Positions 42,832 to 51,632 of a stretch of 62,711 nucleotides of DNA are shown in pieces. The translations under genes were made by a program, and so were the position numbers. Positions within the stretch are counted from its first letter, which is position 1. Every line of letters starts with the position of its first letter. The notes below the pieces were generated by a model. That model was not told the origin of the DNA, searched no databases, and saw nothing but the letters and a program-made list of their open reading frames with translations. The stretch covers positions 1 to 62,711 of the forward strand of contig JASLIL010000112.1 in assembly GCA_030152145.1 (NCBI GenBank). Reading direction: 5' to 3'. The stretch is from Tissierellales bacterium. GTDB lineage: Bacteria; Bacillota; Clostridia; Tissierellales; JASKZW01.

Positions 42832-43854
42832 CTATCTATTTAAAAACTCAGCTCCCTTTATACCAGAGAAGCCAGTTATAAACAAAGCAATTAGAAGTCC
42901 TATAAAAAGATATAAGGAACTTTTAGCTCCTGTATCAGCAGCTTGATCTGCAGTCTCCCTTATTTCATCAGTTGCTTTTTCAACTTCTTGAGAAAGTTTA
43001 TCTATTTGAGTTTTAGTTTCATTTAAACTTTTGCTAATTTGTTGTGATGCCTTTTGATATTCATCATAAATATTATTAACTGCTACTTCAGCTTCTTCCT
43101 GGCTTAAATCAGTATTTTCTCCCACAGCATTAGCTATAGCTTCTTTATCGATAGCATTGGCTATAGTTTTTTCACGCTCTTCTATATTGTTTATAAGAGA
43201 TTTTAATTCTGATTTATAGTTATCAGGTTGCATAAGGATATTTTTAGCAGAACTTTCTAAATCTTTCTTAGTCTCATCAATTTGTCTACTTAAATAATCT
43301 GGCTGAAGCTCTTTCACTTCAGTATCTCTTAGGACATCTTTTATATTGGCTTGAAGTTGATTTGTATCAATATCAACAACATTTGCAGATAAAGAGCTTA
43401 TAGACTTATCTAAAGCTTCCCCAGACTTAGTTATTAAGGTACTAGTCCCTGATCCGATTCCTCCAGCTAAACTAGAGGCAGCATTACCAGCAACCCTAAA
43501 AGCTCCTCCTATAGTGTTAGTAACTAGGAAGGCAACTAAAATAAGTCCAGTAGCCCAAGTCATAAAACCATGAAGAAAGCCAGCTTTATTTGCAACTAGT
43601 CCAGATACAAAACCACCTGCTGCAAAAGAAATAACAAGAGCTATTATGGTCCAGATAGTAACATTTGTACCCACATGTCTTAAAGGATTGTCAGAAATAG
43701 GATTAAATGTAGTTAAACCTATACTGAATCCAATTAAAGAAAGAGTTAAAAATATTGCGATAAAAGTAAAAATACCAGCAACAACTCCGCTCCAAGTTAG
43801 TCTTTTTCCATCAATATCAGTACCACCAAAAAAATTATACTTCCAATTATTCAT
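42832..43854 (-). CDS. Membrane protein with long helical extracytoplasmic region
   Basis: A 340-residue protein I cannot name. N-terminal half has three helices (about residues 21-48, 65-90, 93-118) in a Gly-rich setting (GGFVSGLVANKAGF, GGAFRVAGNAASSLAGGIGSG). Residues 150-310 are polar and predicted coiled coil (ISKSLNETKTQIDKLSQEVEKATDEI). A last helix is at about 315-333. The second ATG (43854) has the properly spaced AGAAAGG; the ATG at 43863 abuts it. Codon use is more AT-rich than neighbours. Confidence 0.68.
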   Translation of the reverse strand: MNNWKYNFFGGTDIDGKRLTWSGVVAGIFTFIAIFLTLSLIGFSIGLTTFNPISDNPLRHVGTNVTIWTIIALVISFAAGGFVSGLVANKAGFLHGFMTWATGLILVAFLVTNTIGGAFRVAGNAASSLAGGIGSGTSTLITKSGEALDKSISSLSANVVDIDTNQLQANIKDVLRDTEVKELQPDYLSRQIDETKKDLESSAKNILMQPDNYKSELKSLINNIEEREKTIANAIDKEAIANAVGENTDLSQEEAEVAVNNIYDEYQKASQQISKSLNETKTQIDKLSQEVEKATDEIRETADQAADTGAKSSLYLFIGLLIALFITGFSGIKGAEFLNR

Positions 43855-44247
43855 AAATCTCATCCTTTCTTAATTAAATTTTTATTATAAAGACTAATCA
43901 ATTACCTTATTAAATTATTAGTGGATTTTAAGCTAATTTTAATGGTTGGTTTGAATGGTTGATTTGAAGTGCTATATTTAATACATACCCTTCTTGATCT
44001 TGGTTTTAAACAATTATATTTAATCATGTGTAATTCACTAGGGTTTTATATAGTATTCTTGTAGAGGAATCCTTTCAGACTCTTCTATTACTAAATTGTA
44101 AGAGGTTTATTTATTCTTATTCAAAGATTTATAGAGGATATTATTAAAAATTATTTTATAATAAGAGTAATTTAATATAAGTAAGGTTAGAATATATTAA
44201 GTACTTAAGTTTAATTTAATACTATGTTTATATAGAGGAGGAAAAAA
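43855..44247. other. AT-rich divergent gene-free region
   Basis: About 390 bases between divergent genes. Very AT-rich; it should hold promoters for both the membrane protein and ung, but I see no clear consensus promoter, RNA gene or repeat. Confidence 0.6.
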
Positions 44248-44931
44248 ATGAAAAAGATTTTTGAAAATGATTGGCAGAAACTATTGGAAGATGAAATGGA
44301 TAAAGACTACTATAAAGACTTAAGGGACTTCCTTTGTAAAGAATATAAGGAAAGAAAAATATTTCCAGGTCCCTATGATATATTTAATGCATTGCATGCT
44401 ACATCATACAAAGATACAAAATTACTAATACTAGGCCAAGATCCCTACCATGGGGAAGGCCAGGCCCACGGTTTTGCATTTTCTGTAGGAGAGGGTGTAA
44501 AAATACCGCCATCCCTTCAAAATATCTATAAGGAGTTAGAGTCTGATTTAGGCTTTAAGCCAGCCAATCATGGTAATTTAAGTAAGTGGGCTGAACAAGG
44601 AGTCCTACTCTTAAACACAGCCCTGACAGTTAGGGCCCATGAGGCCAACTCCCACAGAGGATATGGCTGGGAAATATTTACAGATCATATAATAAGACTC
44701 TTAAATAGCAAGGAAGAGCCTATGGTATTTATTCTTTGGGGGGCCAATGCCAGAAGCAAGAAAAAGTTCATAAAAAACCCTCTACACCTTATTATAGAAG
44801 CTCCCCATCCTAGTCCACTTTCAGCTTACAGGGGATTTTTTGGAAGTAAGCCTTTTTCTAGAAGCAATGACTTTCTAGTGTCTAAGGGTCTTGAGCCTAT
44901 AGACTGGGAAATTAAGGATATTAATCTATAA
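44248..44931 (+). CDS. ung: Uracil-DNA glycosylase
   Basis: A 227-residue family-1 enzyme that removes uracil from DNA. Catalytic Asp in GQDPYHGEGQAHGFAFSV (about residue 66), uracil-binding NTALTVR, FILWGANA and the DNA-intercalation HPSPLSAYRGFFG with the catalytic His. Complete. AGAGGAGG precedes the ATG. Confidence 0.97.
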   Translation: MKKIFENDWQKLLEDEMDKDYYKDLRDFLCKEYKERKIFPGPYDIFNALHATSYKDTKLLILGQDPYHGEGQAHGFAFSVGEGVKIPPSLQNIYKELESDLGFKPANHGNLSKWAEQGVLLLNTALTVRAHEANSHRGYGWEIFTDHIIRLLNSKEEPMVFILWGANARSKKKFIKNPLHLIIEAPHPSPLSAYRGFFGSKPFSRSNDFLVSKGLEPIDWEIKDINL

Positions 44932-44983
44932 AAATATAGGTGAAATATATATATTTGGGTATTATGACTATGAGGTGAATTTA

Positions 44984-46318
44984 ATGGATGGTAGAAAATT
45001 AACTAGTCAATATTTAGATATAATAAGAGAGGATCAGGAGTTTTACTATAGGGATTATTTAAGGGCTAAGGAGGCTGTAGCTAGGTCTAATGCCAAGTAC
45101 AAGGGCCAGCCAGTTCCCTTCCTATATGAGCCTATGTTTTTTACAGATGAAGATATAGATAACTTTAATAGAATATCGGCCATGGTTATGTCAATAGGAA
45201 ACAAGGTAACAGATGAGTATATTTCTAATCCTGACTTTAGGCCTCAGTTTAAGTATCCAAAACTTTTAGAGGAATTAATTTTGGTAGATCCGGGATATGA
45301 CCTTAATATACCTATCTGCAGATTTGACCTTTTCTATGGTGGAGGAGATAGGTTTAAGTTTATAGAGATAAACACTGATGGTACATCTGGTATGAATGAG
45401 GAGAATGTATTCTCAGAAATAATCCTAGAGTCAGAAGCTATTAAGAAAATGGAAGGAGACTATGGCTACAGGATAGACTATTTTGAACTAATGGACAGCT
45501 GGGTTAGGGAAAGTTTAAAGACCTACTTTAGCTATAAGAAGGCAGTGGAAAATCCAACTATAGCTATAGTAGATTTTGAGGAAACAGGAATAACAGCAGA
45601 ATTTGAAGAAATGCAGAAGGCCTATGAAAGAGCAGGCTATGACTGCTATATTATAGATCCAAGGGACTTTAGCTATGAAGATGGACAGTTGCTTTTTGAG
45701 GGTAAAAAAATAGATATGATTTACAGGAGAATAGTAACAGTGGAGTTCATAGAAAAAAGCAGCCAAATAGAAGCCCTAATAGAGGCCTATAGAGATGAAA
45801 ATATCTGCCTTATAGGATCCCTAAGAACTCAGATTCTTCACAATAAGATTATCTTTAAGGTCCTTCATGACAGGGCCAACAACTATCTTTTCACAGAGGA
45901 AGAGCTGGATTTCATCAAGGATCACATACCTTATACCCATGAATTTAAAGGGGATAGAAGCCTTTATGACAGGCTAGAAGAAAACAAGGATGCCTATATA
46001 ATAAAGCCCATAGATTCCTTTGCCTCCCAGGGAGTTTTTGCAGGCAGGGACTATTCTAAGGAGGAATGGCAGGAGAAATTAGACTATGCCTGGGACAATG
46101 AATATCTTTGCCAGGAGTTTATAGATCCCTACAAAAGAGAATTTGTTGAGTTTGATCAAGAGGGAAAGATGAAGGTTAATGACTTTAATATGAATGTTGG
46201 AGTCTACATCTATAATGAAAGCTTTGCCGGAGTCTACACCAGGATTAGCCAGGCCAATATAATATTTGGCAGAGAGGGATACTATTCCATACCAAATCTT
46301 TGGGTAAGGGGAAAATAA
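44984..46318 (+). CDS. ATP-grasp ligase, glutathionylspermidine synthase-like
   Basis: A 444-residue protein of the circularly permuted or GSP-synthetase-like ATP-grasp group. Features: FLYEPMFFTDED, CRFDLFYGGGDRFKFIEINTDGTSGMNE, a middle NAD-like pre-grasp segment (IAIVDFEETGITAEFEEM), YIIKPIDSFASQGVFAG for ATP binding and a terminal MNVGVYIYN. It should form an amide bond using ATP; substrates are not known. The ATG at 44984 follows GAGGTGA; the GTG at 44975 lies within it. Confidence 0.78.
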   Translation: MDGRKLTSQYLDIIREDQEFYYRDYLRAKEAVARSNAKYKGQPVPFLYEPMFFTDEDIDNFNRISAMVMSIGNKVTDEYISNPDFRPQFKYPKLLEELILVDPGYDLNIPICRFDLFYGGGDRFKFIEINTDGTSGMNEENVFSEIILESEAIKKMEGDYGYRIDYFELMDSWVRESLKTYFSYKKAVENPTIAIVDFEETGITAEFEEMQKAYERAGYDCYIIDPRDFSYEDGQLLFEGKKIDMIYRRIVTVEFIEKSSQIEALIEAYRDENICLIGSLRTQILHNKIIFKVLHDRANNYLFTEEELDFIKDHIPYTHEFKGDRSLYDRLEENKDAYIIKPIDSFASQGVFAGRDYSKEEWQEKLDYAWDNEYLCQEFIDPYKREFVEFDQEGKMKVNDFNMNVGVYIYNESFAGVYTRISQANIIFGREGYYSIPNLWVRGK

Positions 46319-46466
46319 ATTTCCCTCTGGCTAGCTAAAAAAATATCAAAGAAATCAATAGACCTATAGTTTTTATTTATAGCCAGGCCAATTGAATTAA
46401 GGTTTAGATTGTGTTTATAATAGAGGGAGAGAAATCTTTCTCTATTTTCATAAAAGGAGATGTGAC

Positions 46467-46937
46467 ATGCTAATATATCAGATACCAGGCAGAGAAGAAA
46501 TTAGAATAGAAAATCTAGTACTAGACTATAATGGCACTATAGCTTATGAGGGACTTCTTTTAGATGGAGTAGAGGAAATCTTAAATTCTTTATCAGAGAA
46601 GGTCAATGTCTATATAGTAACAGCAGATACCTTTGGTAGTGTGAGAAAAGAGTGCCAGGGCATAAATGGGAAAATCTTAACATTCCCTAAGGAAAATGCA
46701 GGTTTTGAAAAGTTAAAAATAGTGGAATCTTTAGGCAGGGATAGGACCATATCTATAGGAAATGGCTTTAATGACAAGGAGATGTTTGAGGCTACAAAAC
46801 TGTCTATAGGAATTATAGGTCAGGAGGGCTTTGCAACAGCTAGTTTAAAATATACAGATATTTTATTTACCAATATAATAGATGGGCTTATGGCCCTGGA
46901 AGATAGTGAAAAAATCAAGGCAACTTTAAGAAATTAG
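46467..46937 (+). CDS. Small HAD-like protein (soluble P-type ATPase-like)
   Basis: A 156-residue minimal HAD domain without cap. Motif I is LDYNGTIAYEG, motif II VTADTFG and motif IV IGNGFNDKEMFEATKLSIGIIGQEGFA, close to the P-domain of P-type ATPases (the COG4087-like group). It may be a small phosphatase. AAAAGGAGA precedes the ATG. Confidence 0.85.
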   Translation: MLIYQIPGREEIRIENLVLDYNGTIAYEGLLLDGVEEILNSLSEKVNVYIVTADTFGSVRKECQGINGKILTFPKENAGFEKLKIVESLGRDRTISIGNGFNDKEMFEATKLSIGIIGQEGFATASLKYTDILFTNIIDGLMALEDSEKIKATLRN

Positions 46938-47036
46938 CTTCTTAAGTTTGCCTTTTTTTGTCATAAAATAAGCAATAATTGAAAAATTCTGACATGGGTT
47001 ATATAATCAAATTAGTATTATAAGGGGGGGATAAAA

Positions 47037-48035
47037 TTGATATATATAGTTAACGATAGTAATGACCCATTTTTCAATCATGCAGCTGAAGAATATGTTA
47101 TAGAAAATTATGATGACCAGGTATTTATGCTTTGGATCAACCGCCCATCTATATTAATAGGCAGGAACCAAAACACTCTTTCAGAAATAAATATAGACTA
47201 TGTTAGAAAGAACCATATAGATGTAGTAAGGAGACTATCTGGTGGTGGAACTGTCTATAATGACTTTGGGATTATGAACTTTACTTTTATTACATATAAG
47301 AACTCAGATCCAAGTAAGGATGGTTTTGAAAAATTTGCCCTACCAGTGATAGAAGGTCTTAAGTCTCTGGGAGTTGAGGCCCAATTTACCGGAAGAAATG
47401 ATATTTTAATAGATGGAAAGAAAATCTGTGGCAATGCCCAGTACTCTAGAAACAAAAAGATCCTTCACCATGGAACCCTTCTATATGATGGGAATATGAC
47501 CCATCTTAAGGGGGCCCTAAAGTCCAAGGACATAAAGTTTGTAGATAAGTCAGTAAAGTCTGTAGCTTCTAGGGTAACCAGCATAGCCAAGCACTTAGAG
47601 GAAGATCTTACTGTAGAAGAATTTAGGAACTACCTAATAGACTATGTAATAAACTATCATTCCATAGAAAGGGTCCATGAGTTTAGCCATGAGGAGCTTC
47701 TAGAGATTGAAAAAATAGCAGACTTTAGGTTTAGAAACTGGGACTGGAACTATGGAAAGAGTCCTAAGTCCTGCTACAACAACGCTGTAAAGTTTCCAGC
47801 CTGTGGTGTTGTAGAGTACAATGTGGACATAGAGGATGGTAGAATCAAGGATATAGCACTTTTTGGAGATTTTTTTGGAGACTGTCATATAGGAGAGCTA
47901 GAGGAAAATCTTCTGGGACTTAAGTTTGGATCTGACAGCCTTAGGGAGGCTCTGGACAGAATAGAAATAAGTAAGTATATTAGAGGACTTAGCAGTGATG
48001 ATTTTATAAAAGGATTAATGGATGTTGAAATATAA
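47037..48035 (+). CDS. lplA: Lipoate-protein ligase
   Basis: A 332-residue enzyme that attaches free lipoate to lipoyl domains using ATP. Motifs: NHAAEEYVI, LWINRPSILIGRNQNT, VVRRLSGGGTVYND, GRNDILIDGKKICGNAQYSRNKKILHHGTLLYD, and the C-terminal accessory domain from about 250. TTG start at 47037 after AAGGGGGGG. lipA follows by 12 bases, so both scavenging and synthesis routes for lipoylation are encoded together. Confidence 0.95.
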   Translation: MIYIVNDSNDPFFNHAAEEYVIENYDDQVFMLWINRPSILIGRNQNTLSEINIDYVRKNHIDVVRRLSGGGTVYNDFGIMNFTFITYKNSDPSKDGFEKFALPVIEGLKSLGVEAQFTGRNDILIDGKKICGNAQYSRNKKILHHGTLLYDGNMTHLKGALKSKDIKFVDKSVKSVASRVTSIAKHLEEDLTVEEFRNYLIDYVINYHSIERVHEFSHEELLEIEKIADFRFRNWDWNYGKSPKSCYNNAVKFPACGVVEYNVDIEDGRIKDIALFGDFFGDCHIGELEENLLGLKFGSDSLREALDRIEISKYIRGLSSDDFIKGLMDVEI

Positions 48036-48047
48036 GGAGGTAGTAAA

Positions 48048-48908
48048 ATGCGTCTTAGAAAGCCAGAATGGTTAAGAACAAAATTACAGGGTGGAGAGTC
48101 ATCTAACAAGGTGAATTCACTGATAGATAATTTAGATCTACATACAGTTTGCAGTGAAGCAAATTGTCCAAATAGAATGGAGTGTTTTTCAAAGGGAACT
48201 GCAACATTTATGATTCTTGGAAGAAACTGCACCAGAAGTTGTAGATTCTGTAATGTGGTACATGAGGCTCCAGACAAGGTAGACTTAGATGAACCAAGGA
48301 AGGTGGCAGAGGCCATAAATAAGCTGGGCCTTAAGCATGCTGTAATAACATCAGTTACAAGAGATGACCTGGAAGATCAGGGGGCAAATCAGTTTAGGAT
48401 GGTTGTAGAGGAAATAAGAAGCCTAAATCCAGAGCTGACTGTGGAACTTCTTATTCCAGATATGCAGGGCAGGGAGGATCTAATAGATATAATAATAGAT
48501 GCAGAGCCTAATGTTTTGAACCACAATATAGAAACAGTACCAGAGTTATACGATCAAGTAAGACCTCAGGCCATATTTCAAAGATCACTTGATTTACTTA
48601 AATATGTTAAGGAAAGAAAGCCTCACATGGCTACAAAGTCAGGTATGATGTTGGGACTGGGAGAGACTGAAGATCAGGTAGTAGCTACTATGAAGGAACT
48701 TAGAAAGGTAGACTGTGATATGTTAACACTTGGTCAATATCTGCAGCCAACTACAGCTCACATAGATGTAGTGGAGTATATTACTCCAGAGCAATTCCAG
48801 CGTTACAAGGAGATAGCAGAAGATTTAGGATTTAAAAGAGTTCATTCAGCACCCCTAGTTAGAAGTTCTTACTTTGCGGAGGACCTAGAGCTAGAAAATA
48901 TTAATTAA
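48048..48908 (+). CDS. lipA: Lipoyl synthase
   Basis: A 286-residue radical SAM enzyme that inserts two sulfurs into octanoyl groups. Auxiliary cluster CSEANCPNRMEC (about residues 36-47), radical SAM cluster CTRSCRFC (about 62-69) and the C-terminal RSS motif in VRSSYFAED. Complete. AAGGAGG precedes the ATG. No lipB was seen, so octanoyl supply may come from lplA or elsewhere. Confidence 0.96.
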   Translation: MRLRKPEWLRTKLQGGESSNKVNSLIDNLDLHTVCSEANCPNRMECFSKGTATFMILGRNCTRSCRFCNVVHEAPDKVDLDEPRKVAEAINKLGLKHAVITSVTRDDLEDQGANQFRMVVEEIRSLNPELTVELLIPDMQGREDLIDIIIDAEPNVLNHNIETVPELYDQVRPQAIFQRSLDLLKYVKERKPHMATKSGMMLGLGETEDQVVATMKELRKVDCDMLTLGQYLQPTTAHIDVVEYITPEQFQRYKEIAEDLGFKRVHSAPLVRSSYFAEDLELENIN

Positions 48909-48916
48909 AAAATTAT

Positions 48917-48944
48917 AAAGGCCCTAGATCTATCTAGGGCCTTT
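48917..48944 (+). terminator. Terminator of lplA-lipA
   Basis: AAAGGCCCTAGA / TCTAGGGCCTTT, perfect 12-bp stem. Confidence 0.9.
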
Positions 48945-48948
48945 GATA

Positions 48949-48983
48949 GATATAGAAAAAATTATAAAGATTTTTTCTATATC
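48949..48983 (-). terminator. Terminator of the catalase gene (minus strand)
   Basis: GATATAGAAAAAAT and ATTTTTTCTATATC form a perfect 14-bp stem; T run lies in the arm. Confidence 0.78.
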
Positions 48984-48998
48984 ATACTAGTAGCAAGT

Positions 48999-51029
48999 TT
49001 ATCTATCCCAGTATCTCCTGTGAGAAAAGACTTTACAAATATCTTCGTTAGGCCTTTCCACACCTGGTTTTCCAATATATTCAGGCTTCATATTAACTCT
49101 TTCTCCATAAACAATTGGTTTTTTATGATTAAAACTATCTTTTATAAAATTATCTAACTTATTCTGATAATCTTTTCTTATATTTTCAGTGCTTATAACA
49201 TATATGCCATCATACAAAACGGAGTCTTCAGAATGATAACTTCCTTCAGCCTTTTTGTTTTCTAGATTCTTTAAATCGCCTATTTCATTGGCGATAAAAG
49301 TTAAATAAAATCCATCAGACTCTAATTTCTCTAAAGAATCTAGACTAGTTTTATCAAAAGAAAGGTCTAAGCTATCTATTAATACAGCAATTTTGAAAGT
49401 ATTTGTTTTATATTCAGTACTAATCATACTCAAATTACTAGTTTTAACAGACTTTTCTTCATAAGAAAAGTCATCACTTGAATCACCAAGGTCATTATTA
49501 ATTAGCTTTTTATCTTTAATTTCAATATTAAAGTAGTCAGAAAGCTCTTTAGAGATGTCTGAGCTGACTTCATTTAATGTACTAATTACTTCTTTTCTAA
49601 CATCTGGACTCTTAACTTTACTTAGTTCAAATTTAATAGCATCTATTAGGTGTTCCTGCTCTAGTTTTGATAGGGAATCAAAATAGAGTTTGGCTTGACT
49701 AAAATAGTCTAGAAACCTTTTTACCCTTCCTCTAGTCATTTTTCCAGCTATATTTTCTTTCGGAAAATCATATCCATTATTTAAATCAGTCTCAGGCATA
49801 TTATCATTTCGTAAATTCAGTTTATAATTAACATTATTAACTTTTATTTCACTTGTATGAAAGCCATCTTGCTGATGATTTATTCTAGGATTTAAGGGCA
49901 TATTAATAGGTATATTTTGAAAATTAGGGCCACCTAGTCTATAAACCTGTGTATCTGGATAAGCAAAACTTCTAGCCTGTAAAAGAGGATCGTTACTTAA
50001 GGCAATGCCAGGCACTAAATTTCCTGGTGAGAAAGCAACTTGCTCTGTTTCTGCAAAAAAGTTATCTACATTTTTATTTAAAAGGATACTTCCAACTTTA
50101 ACCTTCTTTACTATTTCTTCAGGCCATAACTTAGTTGGATCAAGTATATCAAAGTCGAATATGAATTCATCTTCTTCAGGTAATATTTGTACAAAAACAT
50201 CCCATTCAGGAAAATCTTTTTTTTCAATTGCTTCATAAAGGTCTTTTCTATGATAGTCTGGATCTTTACCAGCAATTTTTTGTGCTTCATCCCATACTAG
50301 ACTATGGGTCCCTAACTTAGGAACAAAGTGATATTTTACAAAGAAAATATCATCATCTTTATTTATCCATCTAAAAGTATGAACTCCAAATCCCTCCATC
50401 ATCCTATAGGACCTTGGGATTCCTCTATCACTCATTAACCACATAAGAGCATGAGTAGACTCTTCATTACTGGAAACAAAATCCCAGAAGGAATCATGAG
50501 CACTTTGTCCTTGGGGAATCTCTGTATTGGGTTCAGGCTTTAAGGCATGGATAAAGTCAGGAAACTTTATGGCATCTTGAATAAAAAATACAGGAAAGCT
50601 AAGACCGGCTATATCATAATTTCCCTCTTCAGTATAGAATTTGATAGCCATACCTCGGGCATCTCTAACAGTATCAGGAGATCCTCTAAAGCCTTGTACT
50701 GTAGAAAATCTAATAAATAAAGGTGTCTCTTTTCCTTGTCCATTTAGAAAATTAGCTTTAGTATATTTACTCATACAATTCTCTAATCGAAAGTAACCAT
50801 GAGCTCCTGTTCCTCTTGCATGAACTACTCTTTCAGGTATCCTTTCCCTGTTAAAATGTCTTAGTTTTTCTAGTAGATGAAAATCTTGAATGAGTGTAGG
50901 ACCTCTATCAGAGGCCTTTAAAGAAAAGCTATCTTCCTTTATAGGAATAGCTTCTTGACTGGTCATTTTCCCTTTAGATGTATTTACTTTAAAAGAATTG
51001 AGTTGCTCTTTCTTTTTGTCTTTTGACAT
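48999..51029 (-). CDS. katE: Large-subunit catalase (KatE/HPII type)
   Basis: A 676-residue heme catalase of the large-subunit clade, breaking down hydrogen peroxide. Catalytic His in RVVHARGTGAHG (about 83-94), long HPII-like block FFIQDAIKFPDFIHALKPEPN, QGQSAHDSFWDF, SDRGIPRSYRMMEGFGVHTF, heme-ligand Tyr in SFAYPDTQVYRLGGPNF and a C-terminal flavodoxin-like domain (about 540-676). The conserved NN-T-P before FFIQD is replaced by GLSFP, so the usual active-site Asn is Ser. AT-rich codons. AGGAGG precedes the ATG. A catalase is notable in a probable anaerobe. Confidence 0.94.
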   Translation of the reverse strand: MSKDKKKEQLNSFKVNTSKGKMTSQEAIPIKEDSFSLKASDRGPTLIQDFHLLEKLRHFNRERIPERVVHARGTGAHGYFRLENCMSKYTKANFLNGQGKETPLFIRFSTVQGFRGSPDTVRDARGMAIKFYTEEGNYDIAGLSFPVFFIQDAIKFPDFIHALKPEPNTEIPQGQSAHDSFWDFVSSNEESTHALMWLMSDRGIPRSYRMMEGFGVHTFRWINKDDDIFFVKYHFVPKLGTHSLVWDEAQKIAGKDPDYHRKDLYEAIEKKDFPEWDVFVQILPEEDEFIFDFDILDPTKLWPEEIVKKVKVGSILLNKNVDNFFAETEQVAFSPGNLVPGIALSNDPLLQARSFAYPDTQVYRLGGPNFQNIPINMPLNPRINHQQDGFHTSEIKVNNVNYKLNLRNDNMPETDLNNGYDFPKENIAGKMTRGRVKRFLDYFSQAKLYFDSLSKLEQEHLIDAIKFELSKVKSPDVRKEVISTLNEVSSDISKELSDYFNIEIKDKKLINNDLGDSSDDFSYEEKSVKTSNLSMISTEYKTNTFKIAVLIDSLDLSFDKTSLDSLEKLESDGFYLTFIANEIGDLKNLENKKAEGSYHSEDSVLYDGIYVISTENIRKDYQNKLDNFIKDSFNHKKPIVYGERVNMKPEYIGKPGVERPNEDICKVFSHRRYWDR

Positions 51030-51632
51030 AAAATACCTCCTATTAAAACAAATATGGAATTTAAATTATTAAAATTTAATTGGGAGGGGCCATATTTCAA
51101 TGGCCCCAAGGTGGGAGTGCTATATATATTAAGGATTCTACCTACTATAACTAGGAAACTAATCCTATCCAGTAGTAAAACGAAAATAAGTAAGTAGACT
51201 CCTTAGCATCTAGTTTTACTGGGTAAATATTCTCGAAAGATGGTTAATTATTTATCTTATTATATAGATTACCCTAGTTATAAGGCATTTAAAACATTTA
51301 TTTTTAAAAAAACATTATTTACAATGAAAGTATTTTATGTAGCTCTAGATAAATATAATATTATAACTTTTAAAATTATTGTTTTAAATTCATTGATTTT
51401 AAGGGTATCTAGTGGGTAATAGTTAAAATAAGGCATAAGCATCCAGTATAGGTAACAGTCAAAATTTTAATCTTATCTCAAATATTCTCAGATTAATAAG
51501 GAGTTTAAGCTTAGAGAATTCTAAATATTCCCAATATATTTATTAATTTATTCAATTTTACTAATATGAAAAATTAGAAGGATTAATCTAGTCATAAATG
51601 TGATATATTCCACGAATTATAGGGAGGTATAT
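51030..51632. other. Divergent gene-free region with stem-loops upstream of catalase
   Basis: About 600 AT-rich bases. Near the catalase side there is a perfect stem GGGGCCAT / ATGGCCCC (51086-51107), AGGATT / AATCCT (51132-51166) and CCAGTAGTAAAAC / GTTTTACTGG (51169-51222), which could form a structured catalase leader. A 12-base palindrome TATAATATTATA at 51354-51365 resembles a Fur/PerR-type half-site pair. The remainder shows nothing I can name. Confidence 0.45.

Noticed and set aside
51354..51365. TATAATATTATA palindrome as a PerR box for catalase
   Set aside because: It resembles Fur-family sites, but it is more than 300 bases from the catalase start and a palindrome of A and T arises easily here; kept only as a remark in the region entry.
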